The notes beneath the pieces are model-generated. The model saw nothing but the letters and a program-made list of their open reading frames with translations. It was not told the DNA's origin and searched no databases. 64,000 bases of DNA from Janthinobacterium sp. TB1-E2 (GTDB lineage Bacteria; Pseudomonadota; Gammaproteobacteria; Burkholderiales; Burkholderiaceae_D). The stretch lies in NCBI RefSeq assembly GCF_036885605.1, contig NZ_CP142523.1:3658001-3722000 (forward strand), written 5' to 3'. Below are positions 8,686 to 17,405 of the stretch, in pieces (positions within the stretch are counted from its first letter, which is position 1; every line of letters begins with the position of its first letter). Made by a program: the position numbers and the translations under genes.

Positions 8686-9465
8686 ATGACTTTTAAGCCA
8701 GCCCGCTTGCTGATCGCACTACTCGCCGTTGTCGCGGTACCTGTTTTTGCGCAAAATGTTGCCGTTGTTAATGGCAAGCCTATCCCATCGTCGCGCGTTG
8801 ATGCAGTCGTCAAGCAAGTCGTCGCCCAAGGCCAGCAACCGGATTCGCCGCAACTGCGCGAAATGATCAAGAAAGACTTGATCGGCCGTGAAGTGCTGAT
8901 GCAAGAAGCGGAAAACAAAGGTTTCGGTAAAGATGCAGCAGTCAAGCAGCAAATCGAGAACGCACGCCAGGCCATCGTCATCAACGCCCTGGTCGGCGAC
9001 TACCTGAAAAAGAACCCGGTCAACGACGCTGAAATCAAGGCCGAATACGACAAGTTCGTGGCCCAGACCGGCGACAAGGAATACCACGTGCGCCACATCC
9101 TGGTCGGCACCGAAGCGGAAGCGAAAGACATCATCGCCAAGCTGAAAGGCGGCGCCAAGTTCGAAGATCTGGCCAAGCAATCGAAAGATACCGGTTCAGC
9201 CGACAACGGCGGCGACCTGGACTGGGCAGCCCCATCGTCGTTCCCGAAAGTATTCTCGGACGCCTTCGTGAAACTGCAAAAAGGCCAGGTCACCGACACC
9301 CCGGTGCAAACGCCTAACGGTTTCCACGTGATCAAGCTGGACGACACCCGCGCGGCAAAACTGCCGACCCTGGAAGAAGTCAAGCCACAGATCGCCGAAG
9401 CGCTGCAGCAAAAGAAACTGCAAGCGTATCAGGAAGAAATGATCAAAAAAGCGAAAGTTCAGTAA
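8686..9465 (+). CDS. Periplasmic parvulin-type peptidyl-prolyl isomerase, copy 1
   Basis: A secreted PpiC/SurA-like chaperone isomerase of 259 aa that helps fold outer-membrane proteins. A signal peptide ends at VPVFAQ, followed by a SurA-type N-terminal helical region with LIGREVLMQEAENKGFG. The rotamase domain is at about residues 130-225 (EYHVRHILVGTEAEAKDI, GGDLDWAAPSSFPKVF, TPNGFHVIKLDD). AACAGGA precedes the ATG. A near-duplicate gene follows 111 nt downstream, and a strong GC hairpin lies between them. The pair probably arose by tandem duplication. Confidence 0.93.
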   Translation: MTFKPARLLIALLAVVAVPVFAQNVAVVNGKPIPSSRVDAVVKQVVAQGQQPDSPQLREMIKKDLIGREVLMQEAENKGFGKDAAVKQQIENARQAIVINALVGDYLKKNPVNDAEIKAEYDKFVAQTGDKEYHVRHILVGTEAEAKDIIAKLKGGAKFEDLAKQSKDTGSADNGGDLDWAAPSSFPKVFSDAFVKLQKGQVTDTPVQTPNGFHVIKLDDTRAAKLPTLEEVKPQIAEALQQKKLQAYQEEMIKKAKVQ

Positions 9466-9477
9466 GAACTGACCTCC

Positions 9478-9499
9478 CCGGCGCCCTTTTCGGCGCCGG
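9478..9499 (+). terminator. GC-rich hairpin between the two isomerase genes
   Basis: A perfect 8-bp stem CCGGCGCC / GGCGCCGG with a 6-nt loop, 13 nt after the stop of the first isomerase gene. The following TCGTGTATTCT is only weakly U-rich, so it may be a partial terminator or an mRNA-stabilising structure. Confidence 0.6.
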
Positions 9500-9576
9500 T
9501 CGTGTATTCTGCGCCTGAATGCGCACTGCGCGACAGCCGCGCGTATCGATTTTTAGTATATTTATTAGGAATGAAC

Positions 9577-10353
9577 ATGATTTTGAAGCCAGCCCGTTTG
9601 ATCTTAGCCCTGGTCGCCGTTGTAGCGATCCCTGCGTTCGCGCAAAACGTCGCCACAGTGAATGGCAAGGCCATCCCGTCGTCGCGCGTTGACCAGGTCG
9701 TCAAGCAAGTCGTCGCCCAAGGCAAGCAAGCGGATTCTCCGCAATTGCGCGAAGCCATCAAAAAAGACCTGATCGGCCGTGAAGTGCTGATCCAGGAAGC
9801 CGACAAGCAAGGCTACGGCACGCGTCCGGAAGTCAAGTCGCAGATCGACAATGCCCGTCAAAGCATCATCATCAACGCCCTGCTGGCCGACTACGTCAAG
9901 AAGAACCCTGTCAAGGACGCTGAAATCAAGGCCGAGTACGACAAGTTCAAGGCACAAGCGGGCGACAAGGAATACCATGCACGCCACATCCTGGTGGCCA
10001 CCGAAGCGGAAGCGAAAGACATCATCGCCAAGCTGAAAGGCGGCGCCAAGTTCGAAGAACTGGCGAAAGTATCGAAAGACGGTTCCGCAGCCAATGGCGG
10101 CGACCTGGACTGGGCTAGCCCAGCTTCGTACGTGAAGCCATTCTCCGACGCCATGGTTGCTTTGAAACCAGGCCAGGTCACGCAAACGCCAGTGCAATCG
10201 CAATTCGGTTTCCACGTGATCAAGCTGGAAGAAACCCGTCCGACGAAGCTGCCGGCACTGGAAGAAGTCAAGGGTCAAGTGGCCGAGTCGCTGCAACAGA
10301 AGAAACTCGCCGCCTACCGCGACGAGTTGATGAAGAAAGCAAAAATCCAGTAA
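9577..10353 (+). CDS. Periplasmic parvulin-type peptidyl-prolyl isomerase, copy 2
   Basis: Tandem paralogue of the preceding gene, 258 aa, with the same order of signal peptide (ending IPAFAQ), SurA-like helical region and single rotamase domain (EYHARHILVATEAEAKDI, GGDLDWASPASYVKPF, QFGFHVIKLEET). The start at 9577 is chosen because TTAGGA lies 6 nt upstream and the N-terminus MILKPARL then matches MTFKPARL of copy 1; an ATG two codons earlier sits directly on the ribosome-binding site. The copies differ mostly near the substrate-facing part of the rotamase domain. A Rho-independent terminator follows. Confidence 0.93.
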   Translation: MILKPARLILALVAVVAIPAFAQNVATVNGKAIPSSRVDQVVKQVVAQGKQADSPQLREAIKKDLIGREVLIQEADKQGYGTRPEVKSQIDNARQSIIINALLADYVKKNPVKDAEIKAEYDKFKAQAGDKEYHARHILVATEAEAKDIIAKLKGGAKFEELAKVSKDGSAANGGDLDWASPASYVKPFSDAMVALKPGQVTQTPVQSQFGFHVIKLEETRPTKLPALEEVKGQVAESLQQKKLAAYRDELMKKAKIQ

Positions 10354-10373
10354 TATCGGATGAAGATGAAAAG

Positions 10374-10396
10374 GCGCTCCACGGAGCGCTTTTTTT
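10374..10396 (+). terminator. Rho-independent terminator after isomerase copy 2
   Basis: Stem GCGCTC / GAGCGC with a 4-nt loop, followed by seven T. It lies 20 nt after the stop codon at 10353, closing the bolA-isomerase block. Confidence 0.88.
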
Positions 10397-10419
10397 ACGT
10401 CTGAACATGGGAAAACAGC

Positions 10420-11100
10420 ATGGACTTGCACACGGAATTAAAAATCGCACTCGAAGCTGCTGCCGAACCGGGCCGCGCGGCGCCCATGCAGGCGTATATG
10501 CGCGACCAGTTCGTTTTCCTGGGCGTTGCAGCGCCGCAGCGGCGACTGGCCGCCAGGGACTTGCTGGCGGGCTTGAAGGGCATCGATGCCGCGACCTTGC
10601 TCGAGCACGCGCAGCTGCTGTGGCAACAGCCGGAACGCGAATACCAGCACGTGGCGCTCGACATGCTGGCCCTGCACTGGCGCCAGCTGAACATCGGGCA
10701 AATCCCCGCCCTGCTGGCGTTGGCGCGCCAGCGGGCCTGGTGGGACAGCGTCGACGGCATGGCGGGTATCGTCGGCGAGGTGCTGCAGGCGGAGCACCAG
10801 CGCGGCGGCGACGGCCATGCGCACATGGACGCGGCCTTGCGCCATGAGGACTTCTGGTTGCGCCGCATCGCCATGCTGCACCAGCTGGGCTGGCGCGCCG
10901 ACACAGATGCCGGCTGGCTATTCGGCGCGGCGCTGGCGCTGGCCCATGAAGACGAGTTTTTCATCCGCAAGGCCATCGGCTGGGCCCTGCGCGATTACGC
11001 GCGCCACGCGCCGGCAGAGGTGCTGTTTTTTGCAACGAAGCACCGCCAGCAACTGTCTGCGCTCAGCTACCGCGAGGCGTTGAAGCACCAGCCACACTGA
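10420..11100 (+). CDS. DNA alkylation repair protein (AlkD-like HEAT-repeat glycosylase)
   Basis: A 226-aa all-helical protein of the AlkC/AlkD family that excises alkylated bases. Family hallmarks are the early AYMRDQFVFLGVAAPQRR (the FxGV/IxxPxxR region), then EREYQHVALDML, WWDSVDGMAGIVG and the closing KAIGWALRDYARHAPAEV. These correspond to the HEAT-like repeats holding the conserved Trp and Asp of the DNA-binding cleft (here W and D in WWDSVD). It ends by overlapping 38 nt with the convergent TetR gene, so the two transcripts are antisense at their 3' ends. Confidence 0.9.
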   Translation: MDLHTELKIALEAAAEPGRAAPMQAYMRDQFVFLGVAAPQRRLAARDLLAGLKGIDAATLLEHAQLLWQQPEREYQHVALDMLALHWRQLNIGQIPALLALARQRAWWDSVDGMAGIVGEVLQAEHQRGGDGHAHMDAALRHEDFWLRRIAMLHQLGWRADTDAGWLFGAALALAHEDEFFIRKAIGWALRDYARHAPAEVLFFATKHRQQLSALSYREALKHQPH

Positions 11101-11737
11101 ACGCCGACCCGCCCAGCAGACGCAGCACGGCGTCGATGCGCGGCGCGGCATCCCAGGCCGGCACGGACGCCAGCAAGCCCAGCGCCATCTGCCGCAGCGG
11201 CTCGGCAATCACCATGGCCAGCAGCAGGCCAGCCAGTTCAGGCGCATTGCTGATCGTCATGTGGCCGCGCGCGGCCTGGCGGCCCAGCCATTCGGCCAGC
11301 ATCGCCGTGCCCCGCTCGATGCCGTTGCGCTGATACACGGCCAGCAAGTCCGCACGCGCGGGAAACTCCGTGCACAGCAGGCGGAACAGGCCCACAGCAT
11401 CCGCCGTCAGCACGCGCGCCGCCATCGCCTGCAATATCTCTTTTAACAGAGGCAAGACGTCACCAGGCCCGGCCGCATCGTGCGCCATGGCAGGCAGGAA
11501 CGCATCCGTCCAGCCGCGCACCACCAGGGCGACCAGTTCCTCGCGGTTGGCCGCGTATTGATACAGCGACTTCTTGGCCATGCCCGCGTGGCGCGCCACC
11601 GCTTCCATGGTCGTGGCCGCATAGCCTTCGTGCAGCAGCAGCCAGGTGGCCGCTTGCACAGCCGCCTCGCGCGCTTCCTCGGGCGGGCGCGCCGGACGGC
11701 CCCGTCCACGCACAGCCTTGCTCTCTTCTTCCTGCAT
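11063..11737 (-). CDS. TetR/AcrR family repressor, divergent from PhlG-like hydrolase
   Basis: A 224-aa one-component regulator. The N-terminal helix-turn-helix (about residues 20-70) reads AATWLLLHEGYAATTMEAVA then HAGMAKKSLYQYAANREEL, typical TetR. The C-terminal half is a ligand-binding helical domain (TetR_C type) with several alanine- and leucine-rich helices. It is preceded by a basic segment RGRGRPARPPEEAREAA. It is transcribed away from the PhlG-like gene at 11845, and the 107-nt gap contains a perfect 7-3-7 palindrome that is the likely shared operator. By this arrangement it probably represses the hydrolase gene and perhaps itself. Confidence 0.9.
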   Translation of the reverse strand: MQEEESKAVRGRGRPARPPEEAREAAVQAATWLLLHEGYAATTMEAVARHAGMAKKSLYQYAANREELVALVVRGWTDAFLPAMAHDAAGPGDVLPLLKEILQAMAARVLTADAVGLFRLLCTEFPARADLLAVYQRNGIERGTAMLAEWLGRQAARGHMTISNAPELAGLLLAMVIAEPLRQMALGLLASVPAWDAAPRIDAVLRLLGGSAFSVAGASTPRGS

Positions 11738-11787
11738 GCCGACTCCAAGCTTGATCGATGGGCAATTTTACACTGAAACATATTTAG

Positions 11788-11804
11788 GAAACGAAAATCG
11801 TTTC
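11788..11804. promoter_or_regulatory. Putative TetR operator palindrome
   Basis: GAAACGA-AAA-TCGTTTC, a perfect inverted repeat of 7 bp arms, lies midway between the divergent TetR and PhlG-like genes. A TATAAT hexamer follows at 11812-11817 on the plus strand, so a bound repressor would cover the -35 to spacer area of the hydrolase promoter. Confidence 0.7.
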
Positions 11805-11811
11805 TTTAATA

Positions 11812-11817
11812 TATAAT
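11812..11817 (+). promoter_or_regulatory. -10 element of the PhlG-like gene
   Basis: A perfect TATAAT sits 28 nt before the ATG and 8 nt downstream of the operator palindrome. AAAGGAG then provides a strong ribosome-binding site. The -35 region overlaps the palindrome and is not a good consensus match. Confidence 0.6.
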
Positions 11818-11844
11818 TGGTCCACCCCAACAAAGGAGAACGAT

Positions 11845-12543
11845 ATGACGAAACATATGGAATTCCCATGGAGCATCATCAGCACGGGCGACTTGCTCAA
11901 CCCGTTTCCCTTGCACCTGGAAACCGGCATCACGCGCCTGGAAGACGGTTGTCTGCTGGTGGCGGCGCGCACGGAACTGCACGGCTGCAGCGGGCGCATG
12001 CTGGATTGGTGGTTTACGTTTTTCGAAACGACCCAGCACATCAAGTGGTGGCATCCGCACGACCACGTGGCACATCACGGCTGGAACAATGCGTGGAAAA
12101 AGGGAGAGAGTTACTATGGCGCCTCGATCGAGGCCGTGGAATCGCTGGGCGACATTCCGCCCGTGAAAGCCAAGCTGAAGTTCCATGATCCGAAGGAGGT
12201 ATTTGATCCGGCGCAACTGCAGCAGGCCAAGGATAGCGGCACCCTGTCGGCTGCCATCTGCGCGCGCATCGGCTTTGGCGAGCACGTGCAACTGGACCCG
12301 CTGGGCGACCCGCTCGATGGCGAGATGCTGCATTTGACCCGTGATACGCCCACAGGTTGCGTGCTGCGCAGCCGCTTCTTGCTGGGCCGCAATAGCCTGG
12401 ACCCCGTGCGCGACGTGCCCGACGTACTGGGCCTGAATTTGCTGCGCCATTGCTACAGCGAATTTACCTATCTGTCGCGCTTCCTGCCATCGCTGTATTA
12501 CGGTGAGCATGCCAACGGGGAAAAGGCGCCGCTGCCCTGGTAA
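11845..12543 (+). CDS. PhlG-like (DAPG hydrolase family) C-C bond hydrolase
   Basis: A 232-aa protein of the 2,4-diacetylphloroglucinol hydrolase (PhlG)/phloretin hydrolase family, zinc enzymes that cleave the carbon-carbon bond between an acyl group and a phenolic ring. Visible family marks are GRMLDWWFTFFETTQHIKWW, the histidine-rich HPHDHVAHHGW (residues 70-80) and the C-terminal HCYSEFTYLSRFLP, whose H202 and E206 correspond to the HxxxE zinc ligands of PhlG. It is shorter than PhlG (about 290 aa), chiefly at the N-terminus. No phlACBD synthesis genes are nearby, so it more likely detoxifies an acylated phenolic than turns over an own product. Substrate is inferred, not shown. Confidence 0.82.
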   Translation: MTKHMEFPWSIISTGDLLNPFPLHLETGITRLEDGCLLVAARTELHGCSGRMLDWWFTFFETTQHIKWWHPHDHVAHHGWNNAWKKGESYYGASIEAVESLGDIPPVKAKLKFHDPKEVFDPAQLQQAKDSGTLSAAICARIGFGEHVQLDPLGDPLDGEMLHLTRDTPTGCVLRSRFLLGRNSLDPVRDVPDVLGLNLLRHCYSEFTYLSRFLPSLYYGEHANGEKAPLPW

Positions 12544-12552
12544 AACATGGTT

Positions 12553-13446
12553 TTACAACTGCTTGTGCATGCGCGCCAGCGGCAGCTTGATGTCATCGGG
12601 CAAGTCCAGATGAAACTCTTCCGTCACGGCAAAGCCGCTGGCTAGATACAGCGGCACCCCGGGCAAGGTGGCGGCCAGTTCCAGGGCGGTAAAACCGGCG
12701 GCCAGCGCCTGGCGTTCGCAATGGCGCATCAGCATGCTGCCCAGGCCCTGGCGGGCGGCGCCTGGTTCGACAAAGAAGGCGCGGATGCGGCCCGGCTGGC
12801 TGGCTGGATCGAGCAGCGGATCCGGCCCGCTCTTGGCGCGGTCGGCGCCATACAGGGTGGCGCGCTGGCTCCAGCCGCCGCAAGCCAGCATGGCGCCATC
12901 GCGTTCGATCACGAAATACGTCCGGTCCGCCACGAGCTGCGTATCGACGCCGAACACGTGGCGCGTCACGGCCTCGGCCTGTTCCTGCGTATAAAACCCC
13001 GCGCTCAGCGCCACGCCGGAACGGGCGATCAGCGCATTCATTGCTGGCACATCGGCCGGCAGCGCCACGCGCAAGCGCGTCAACGCGCCAAAGTTGAACC
13101 AGGCACGGCTGATGCGTCCCTGCTCTACCTCATACGTCGCCACCAGTTCCTGTGCCGACATGCCATCGTCCGTATCGCCATGGACGATTTCATGGTCGAT
13201 CACCAGCTTGCCGCAGGCTATACGATTGAGCAACTGCGCCCGCGGCCGGCTTGCCGCGAAACGGGCCGTGAAACGGGGGCCGATCTGCGCGCCGCCCTGC
13301 GCCAGCAAGGTATCGGGGTGCTGGAATTGCTGCGCATCATCTGCGTAGATGGCCAGCAAGGCCGGCACGTCGTGCGCGTTGTAGGCGTCCAGTTGCGCCT
13401 GGACCACCGCCGTTGGCGAAATGAGTGTATCGTTGGCAAGCGCCAT
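12553..13446 (-). CDS. SnoaL-like domain fused to GNAT acetyltransferase
   Basis: A 297-aa two-domain protein. Residues about 8-120 are a SnoaL/nuclear-transport-factor-2-like fold (AVVQAQLDAYNAHDVPALLA, then YADDAQQFQHPD) resembling polyketide cyclases and steroid isomerases. Residues about 125-297 are a GNAT N-acetyltransferase with the acetyl-CoA loop VEPGAARQGLGSMLMRHCE and the typical ATLPGVPLYLASGF end. The start is the ATG at 13446, where AACAGG precedes it; an upstream TTG would add 12 residues. The fusion is unusual; substrates are unknown. It converges on the PhlG-like gene with 9 nt between stops. Confidence 0.82.
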   Translation of the reverse strand: MALANDTLISPTAVVQAQLDAYNAHDVPALLAIYADDAQQFQHPDTLLAQGGAQIGPRFTARFAASRPRAQLLNRIACGKLVIDHEIVHGDTDDGMSAQELVATYEVEQGRISRAWFNFGALTRLRVALPADVPAMNALIARSGVALSAGFYTQEQAEAVTRHVFGVDTQLVADRTYFVIERDGAMLACGGWSQRATLYGADRAKSGPDPLLDPASQPGRIRAFFVEPGAARQGLGSMLMRHCERQALAAGFTALELAATLPGVPLYLASGFAVTEEFHLDLPDDIKLPLARMHKQL

Positions 13447-13599
13447 GCGTGTACCTGTTGTGGAGTGGGTGGAAAGTTGCAAAGGGTAACATTGTCACCT
13501 CTGTCGCAGCGCGGTTTACTGCGATAATAACAAGATTCGTCGCAAGAAACATATTCAGGCGTCACCAATCAATCGCAAATCGCAGCAGGAGTAAATATC

Positions 13600-14490
13600 A
13601 TGAAATGGGAAGGCAATCGCGAAAGCGACAATGTGGAAGATCGCCGTGGCGAAGATGGCGGCGGGGGCGGCGGTGGCGGCTTTGGTTTTGGCGGGCGCTC
13701 GATCGGCATCGGCACCATCGTCATCGCCCTCGTCGGCTCGTATGTACTGGGCGTCAATCCCTTGACCTTGCTCAATCTGCTCAGCGGCGGTGGCGGCCAG
13801 GTCAGCACCCAGCAAAGCCAGGCCCCGGCGCGCCAGCCACCCGAATCGGACGAGATGGCCCGCTTCGTGAAAACCGTGCTGGCCGATACGGAAGACACGT
13901 GGGGCGCCCTGTTCAAGGCCGAGGGCGGCAGCTATGTGAAACCCAAGCTGGTGCTGTTCTCGGGCAGTATCCCGACGGCCTGCGGCACGGGCCAGAGCGC
14001 CAGCGGGCCCTTCTACTGCCCCGGCGACCAGAAAGTCTATCTGGATCTCGATTTCTTCAATCTGATGCAGCAGCGTTTCAAGGTCTCGGGCGAATTCGCC
14101 GAAGCGTACGTGATCGCGCATGAAGTGGGCCACCACGTGCAAAACCTGATGGGCTTGTCCGAAAAGGTCGACAATGCGCGCCGCACGCAATCGGAGCGCC
14201 AGGCCAACGCCATGTCCGTGCGCCTGGAATTGCAGGCCGACTGCTTTGCTGGCGTGTGGGCGTATCACGCGAACGCCGACCGCAAGATCCTCGAGCAAGG
14301 CGATGTGGAAGCGGCCCTGAAAGCGGCCACGGCCATCGGCGACGATGCGCTGCAGCGCCAGGCACAAGGCCATGTCGTGCCGGACTCATTTACACACGGC
14401 ACCTCGGAGCAGCGCGTACGCTGGTTTACCAAGGGCATCGAGAGCGGCCAGATTGCCCAGTGCAATACCTTCGAGGCACGCCAGTTGTAG
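13600..14490 (+). CDS. Neutral zinc metallopeptidase, YpfJ family
   Basis: A 296-aa membrane-anchored protein of the YpfJ/KPN_02809 neutral zinc metallopeptidase family. The N-terminus has the family start MKWEGNRESDNVEDRRG, then a glycine stretch (GGGGGGGGFGFGG) and one transmembrane helix (about residues 44-66). The catalytic zinc motif is HEVGHHVQNLMG, and the downstream ELQADCFAGVWAYHA carries the third metal ligand region. It is expected to face the periplasm. It stands alone; the physiological substrate of the family is not known. Confidence 0.92.
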   Translation: MKWEGNRESDNVEDRRGEDGGGGGGGGFGFGGRSIGIGTIVIALVGSYVLGVNPLTLLNLLSGGGGQVSTQQSQAPARQPPESDEMARFVKTVLADTEDTWGALFKAEGGSYVKPKLVLFSGSIPTACGTGQSASGPFYCPGDQKVYLDLDFFNLMQQRFKVSGEFAEAYVIAHEVGHHVQNLMGLSEKVDNARRTQSERQANAMSVRLELQADCFAGVWAYHANADRKILEQGDVEAALKAATAIGDDALQRQAQGHVVPDSFTHGTSEQRVRWFTKGIESGQIAQCNTFEARQL

Positions 14491-14541
14491 TGACATCCGC
14501 GTGCACCCACGCATGCCGTCCTGCCGGCCGGCATGCGTCTA

Positions 14542-15300
14542 TCAGGGCAAGCTGACGTCGTAGCGCTTGCCCAATCTTTTCAGCTCGCCCGTCTCGATCA
14601 GGTTATTCAGTTCCTGGTCGAACTGCACACGCAGCTTGTCGAAAGTGGGCGAACGGGGGAAGGCAAAATAGCCGTTTTGCAGTTCGATGATTCTGGGCAG
14701 GGGTTTCACCTGGCGTCCATAGCCGAGGCGGGCGATGACGGGATCGGTATTGCGACGGTTGCTGACGAAGACGTCGACGTGATTGTGCACCAGCATCTTC
14801 AAGCCATTTTCCACGTTGTTGGCCACGCTGACCTGCAAGCCGGGCCGCACGCGCTCCCATTCCGCGCCATAGGCCCAGCCATTGAGCAGCACCACCCTGC
14901 GGTTCTTCAGCACCGCGTAGTCGCCGTCCCAGCTGAAGCTGGCGTTCTGGCGCGTATAAAAGACCATCTGGTCCTGGTAAAACGGCTTGTCGGAAAAGGC
15001 CATGCTGGCAATGCGATCGGGCGTCTTGTAGGGACCGATCAGGATATCGGCCTGGCCCTGCACCAGCATGGCTTGCGCGCGCGCCCACGGCACCATGCGA
15101 AAACGCACGGTGTTACCCGTGCGCGCCGCCATCAGGCGCAGCAGTTCCGCGCCCAGTCCGCCATACTCGCCACCCTCCTGGTACTCGAACACGCGCTCGA
15201 ACTGCGCGCCCACGGCCAGCAACTCGCGTGCCTGCAGAGGCATGGAAAATGCCGGCCACAGCAGCGCCAGGGCCAGCAGGCGCCGCCCTGCTTTTTTCAT
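14542..15300 (-). CDS. Periplasmic substrate-binding protein (SBP_bac_3-like)
   Basis: A 252-aa secreted protein with a signal peptide (RRLLALALLWPAFSMPLQA) and the fold of amino-acid-type solute-binding proteins: GLGAELLRLMAARTGNTVRF, WARAQAMLVQGQADILIGPY, PFYQDQMVFYTR. No permease or ATPase gene is adjacent. Its ATG overlaps the nadC stop, so it is translated from the nadA-nadC transcript. It may be a free-standing ligand sensor or scavenger rather than part of a complete transporter. The ligand is unknown. Confidence 0.85.
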   Translation of the reverse strand: MKKAGRRLLALALLWPAFSMPLQARELLAVGAQFERVFEYQEGGEYGGLGAELLRLMAARTGNTVRFRMVPWARAQAMLVQGQADILIGPYKTPDRIASMAFSDKPFYQDQMVFYTRQNASFSWDGDYAVLKNRRVVLLNGWAYGAEWERVRPGLQVSVANNVENGLKMLVHNHVDVFVSNRRNTDPVIARLGYGRQVKPLPRIIELQNGYFAFPRSPTFDKLRVQFDQELNNLIETGELKRLGKRYDVSLP

Positions 15301-16166
15301 CAGCCGACGATGCGCAAGGAATAATCGGTGGCCCGCACGTCCTTGGTCAGGCTGCCGATCGAAATGCGGTCCACGCCCGTTTCGGCAATGGCGCGCACGG
15401 TGTCGAAATTGATGCCGCCCGACGCTTCGAGCAAGGCGCGGCCCTGCGTCAAGGCCACGGCTTCGCGCATCATGTCGTTGCTGAAATTATCGAGCAAGAC
15501 GGAGACGGCACCCGCATCCAGCGCTTCGCGCAATTGCGCCAGGGTTTCCACTTCGATTTGCACGGGCACGCCCGCGTCGAGGTTGCGCGCGTTTTCCAGG
15601 GCCTGGCTGACGCCGCCCGCGGCCGCGATATGGTTTTCCTTGATCAGGATGCCGTCGTACAGGGCCAGGCGCTGGTTCTTGCCGCCGCCGACGCGCACCG
15701 CATACTTTTGCGCCAGGCGCAGGCCCGGCAAGGTCTTGCGCGTGTCGAGGATGGACGCCTTGGTGCCGGCGATCACGTCGACATACTGGCGCGTGGCCGT
15801 GGCCACGGCGGACAGCAGTTGCAGGAAATTGAGGGCGCTGCGCTCGGCCGTAAGCAAGGCGCGCGCCGGTGCCTGGATCGTGCAGACGACACTGTCAGCC
15901 GTCATCATGTCGCCTTCGGCGTAATGCCAGGCAATATCGATGCTGCGGTCCAGGCTTTTCATGATGCCTTCGAACCACGGTGCGCCGCATAGCACGGCCG
16001 CTTCGCGCACGATGACACGGGCCGTAACGATGTGGTCGGGCGGCACCAGCTCGCCCGTCAGGTCGCACTGGCCCACGTCTTCCAGCAAGGCGGCCAGCAA
16101 ATTGCCTTCGAACGCGCGCGCCAGGGCCGGATCGAAGGGAGCGAAAGAATTAACGAGAGTACTCAT
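15300..16166 (-). CDS. nadC: Nicotinate-nucleotide pyrophosphorylase (carboxylating)
   Basis: NadC converts quinolinate and PRPP to nicotinate mononucleotide in de novo NAD synthesis. It is 288 aa from the ATG at 16166, which overlaps the nadA stop (ATGA); a longer reading frame upstream has no family similarity. Motifs include [15 protein letters not shown], the basic pocket [40 protein letters not shown] and the C-terminal [20 protein letters not shown] with ISIGSLTK. All agree with the family. Part of the nadA-nadC-SBP operon; nadB is not in the window. Confidence 0.96.
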   Translation of the reverse strand: MSTLVNSFAPFDPALARAFEGNLLAALLEDVGQCDLTGELVPPDHIVTARVIVREAAVLCGAPWFEGIMKSLDRSIDIAWHYAEGDMMTADSVVCTIQAPARALLTAERSALNFLQLLSAVATATRQYVDVIAGTKASILDTRKTLPGLRLAQKYAVRVGGGKNQRLALYDGILIKENHIAAAGGVSQALENARNLDAGVPVQIEVETLAQLREALDAGAVSVLLDNFSNDMMREAVALTQGRALLEASGGINFDTVRAIAETGVDRISIGSLTKDVRATDYSLRIVG

Positions 16167-17296
16167 GCTGGACCGATTCCTTGGAACAATGTGGTTTCTT
16201 TTGCCAGGTCCGCACCCGGCTTGAGGCCCGCCTTCTTGGCAGCGGCGAAGTCGAGCATGCGGTTGATCGAGCGCACGGCCAGCTGGCCGACGGCAGGATC
16301 GACGTGGATTTCGTTGTGCATGTTTTCCAGCGTCTGCGCCAGGTTCAGCAAGCCGTTCATGGCCATCCACGGGCAGTGCGCGCAGCTCTTGCAGGTGGCG
16401 CTGTTGCCGGCCGTGGGCGCTTCGATGAAACGTTTTCCTGGCGCGGCGGCACGCATCTTGTGCAGGATGCCGTTGTCGGTGGCGACAATAAACGTGTCCG
16501 TGTCCATGGTTTGCGCTGCCGCAATCATTTGCGACGTGGAACCCACCATGTCGGCCAGCGCCACCACGTTCGCGGGCGACTCCGGGTGCACGAGCACCTT
16601 GGCTTGCGGATACTCTTCCTTGAGCAGATCGAGTTCGATGCCCTTGAATTCGTCATGCACGAGGCAGCTACCCTGCCACAGCAGCATGTCGGCGCCCGTC
16701 TGCTTCTGGATGTAGGAACCCAGGTGCTTGTCGGGTGCCCAGAGGATTTTCTTGCCCTGCGCATGCAGGTGGGCCACGATGTCGAGGCCGATGGACGAGG
16801 TCACCATCCAGTCCGCGCGCGCCTTGACGGCCGCGCTGGTGTTGGCGTACACCACCACCGTGCGGTCAGGATGGGCGTCGCAGAAGGCCGTGAATTCATC
16901 GACCGGACAGCCGAGGTCGAGCGAACAGGTCGCGTCGAGGTCGGGCATTAATACCGTTTTCTCGGGACTGAGGATCTTTGCCGTTTCACCCATGAAGCGC
17001 ACACCAGCCACGACGAGGGTCTTGGCCGGATGGTCGCGCCCGAAGCGGGCCATTTCCAGGGAATCGGAGACGCAGCCGCCCGTGGCTTCGGCCAGGTCTT
17101 GCAGGTCAGCATCAACGTAATAGTGGGCAACGAGCACGGCTTCGCGCTCGATCAGCAGGCGCTTGATGCGCGTGATCAGTTCGGCTTTCTCGGCCGGGGA
17201 CGGCGTCGCTGGCGTGCGTGCCCAGGCGTGGGCAGTGCAGCTGGCTCCGTCTTGTGGATGTTCGTACTCGACGGATTTGATGGCTAAAGTTTGCAT
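16163..17296 (-). CDS. nadA: Quinolinate synthase NadA
   Basis: NadA condenses iminoaspartate with dihydroxyacetone phosphate to quinolinate using a [4Fe-4S] cluster. The protein is 377 aa from MQTLAIKS. The cluster cysteines appear in [24 protein letters not shown] and [13 protein letters not shown]. Other family segments are [20 protein letters not shown] and HPESPANVV. The start at 17296 is the last ATG that keeps the full fold; an upstream non-ATG start would add 14 residues. First gene of the operon with nadC and a solute-binding protein. Confidence 0.96.
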   Translation of the reverse strand: MQTLAIKSVEYEHPQDGASCTAHAWARTPATPSPAEKAELITRIKRLLIEREAVLVAHYYVDADLQDLAEATGGCVSDSLEMARFGRDHPAKTLVVAGVRFMGETAKILSPEKTVLMPDLDATCSLDLGCPVDEFTAFCDAHPDRTVVVYANTSAAVKARADWMVTSSIGLDIVAHLHAQGKKILWAPDKHLGSYIQKQTGADMLLWQGSCLVHDEFKGIELDLLKEEYPQAKVLVHPESPANVVALADMVGSTSQMIAAAQTMDTDTFIVATDNGILHKMRAAAPGKRFIEAPTAGNSATCKSCAHCPWMAMNGLLNLAQTLENMHNEIHVDPAVGQLAVRSINRMLDFAAAKKAGLKPGADLAKETTLFQGIGPA

Positions 17297-17405
17297 GGCT
17301 GTGTCAAACAAAAACGGGATAGACCGGCACGATTGCAATAAAGCAGGTGCGCCGGAACGAATGGACCGCGGCGCGTCGGTGTGGTGCTGGCGGATGACGT
17401 TGTAA

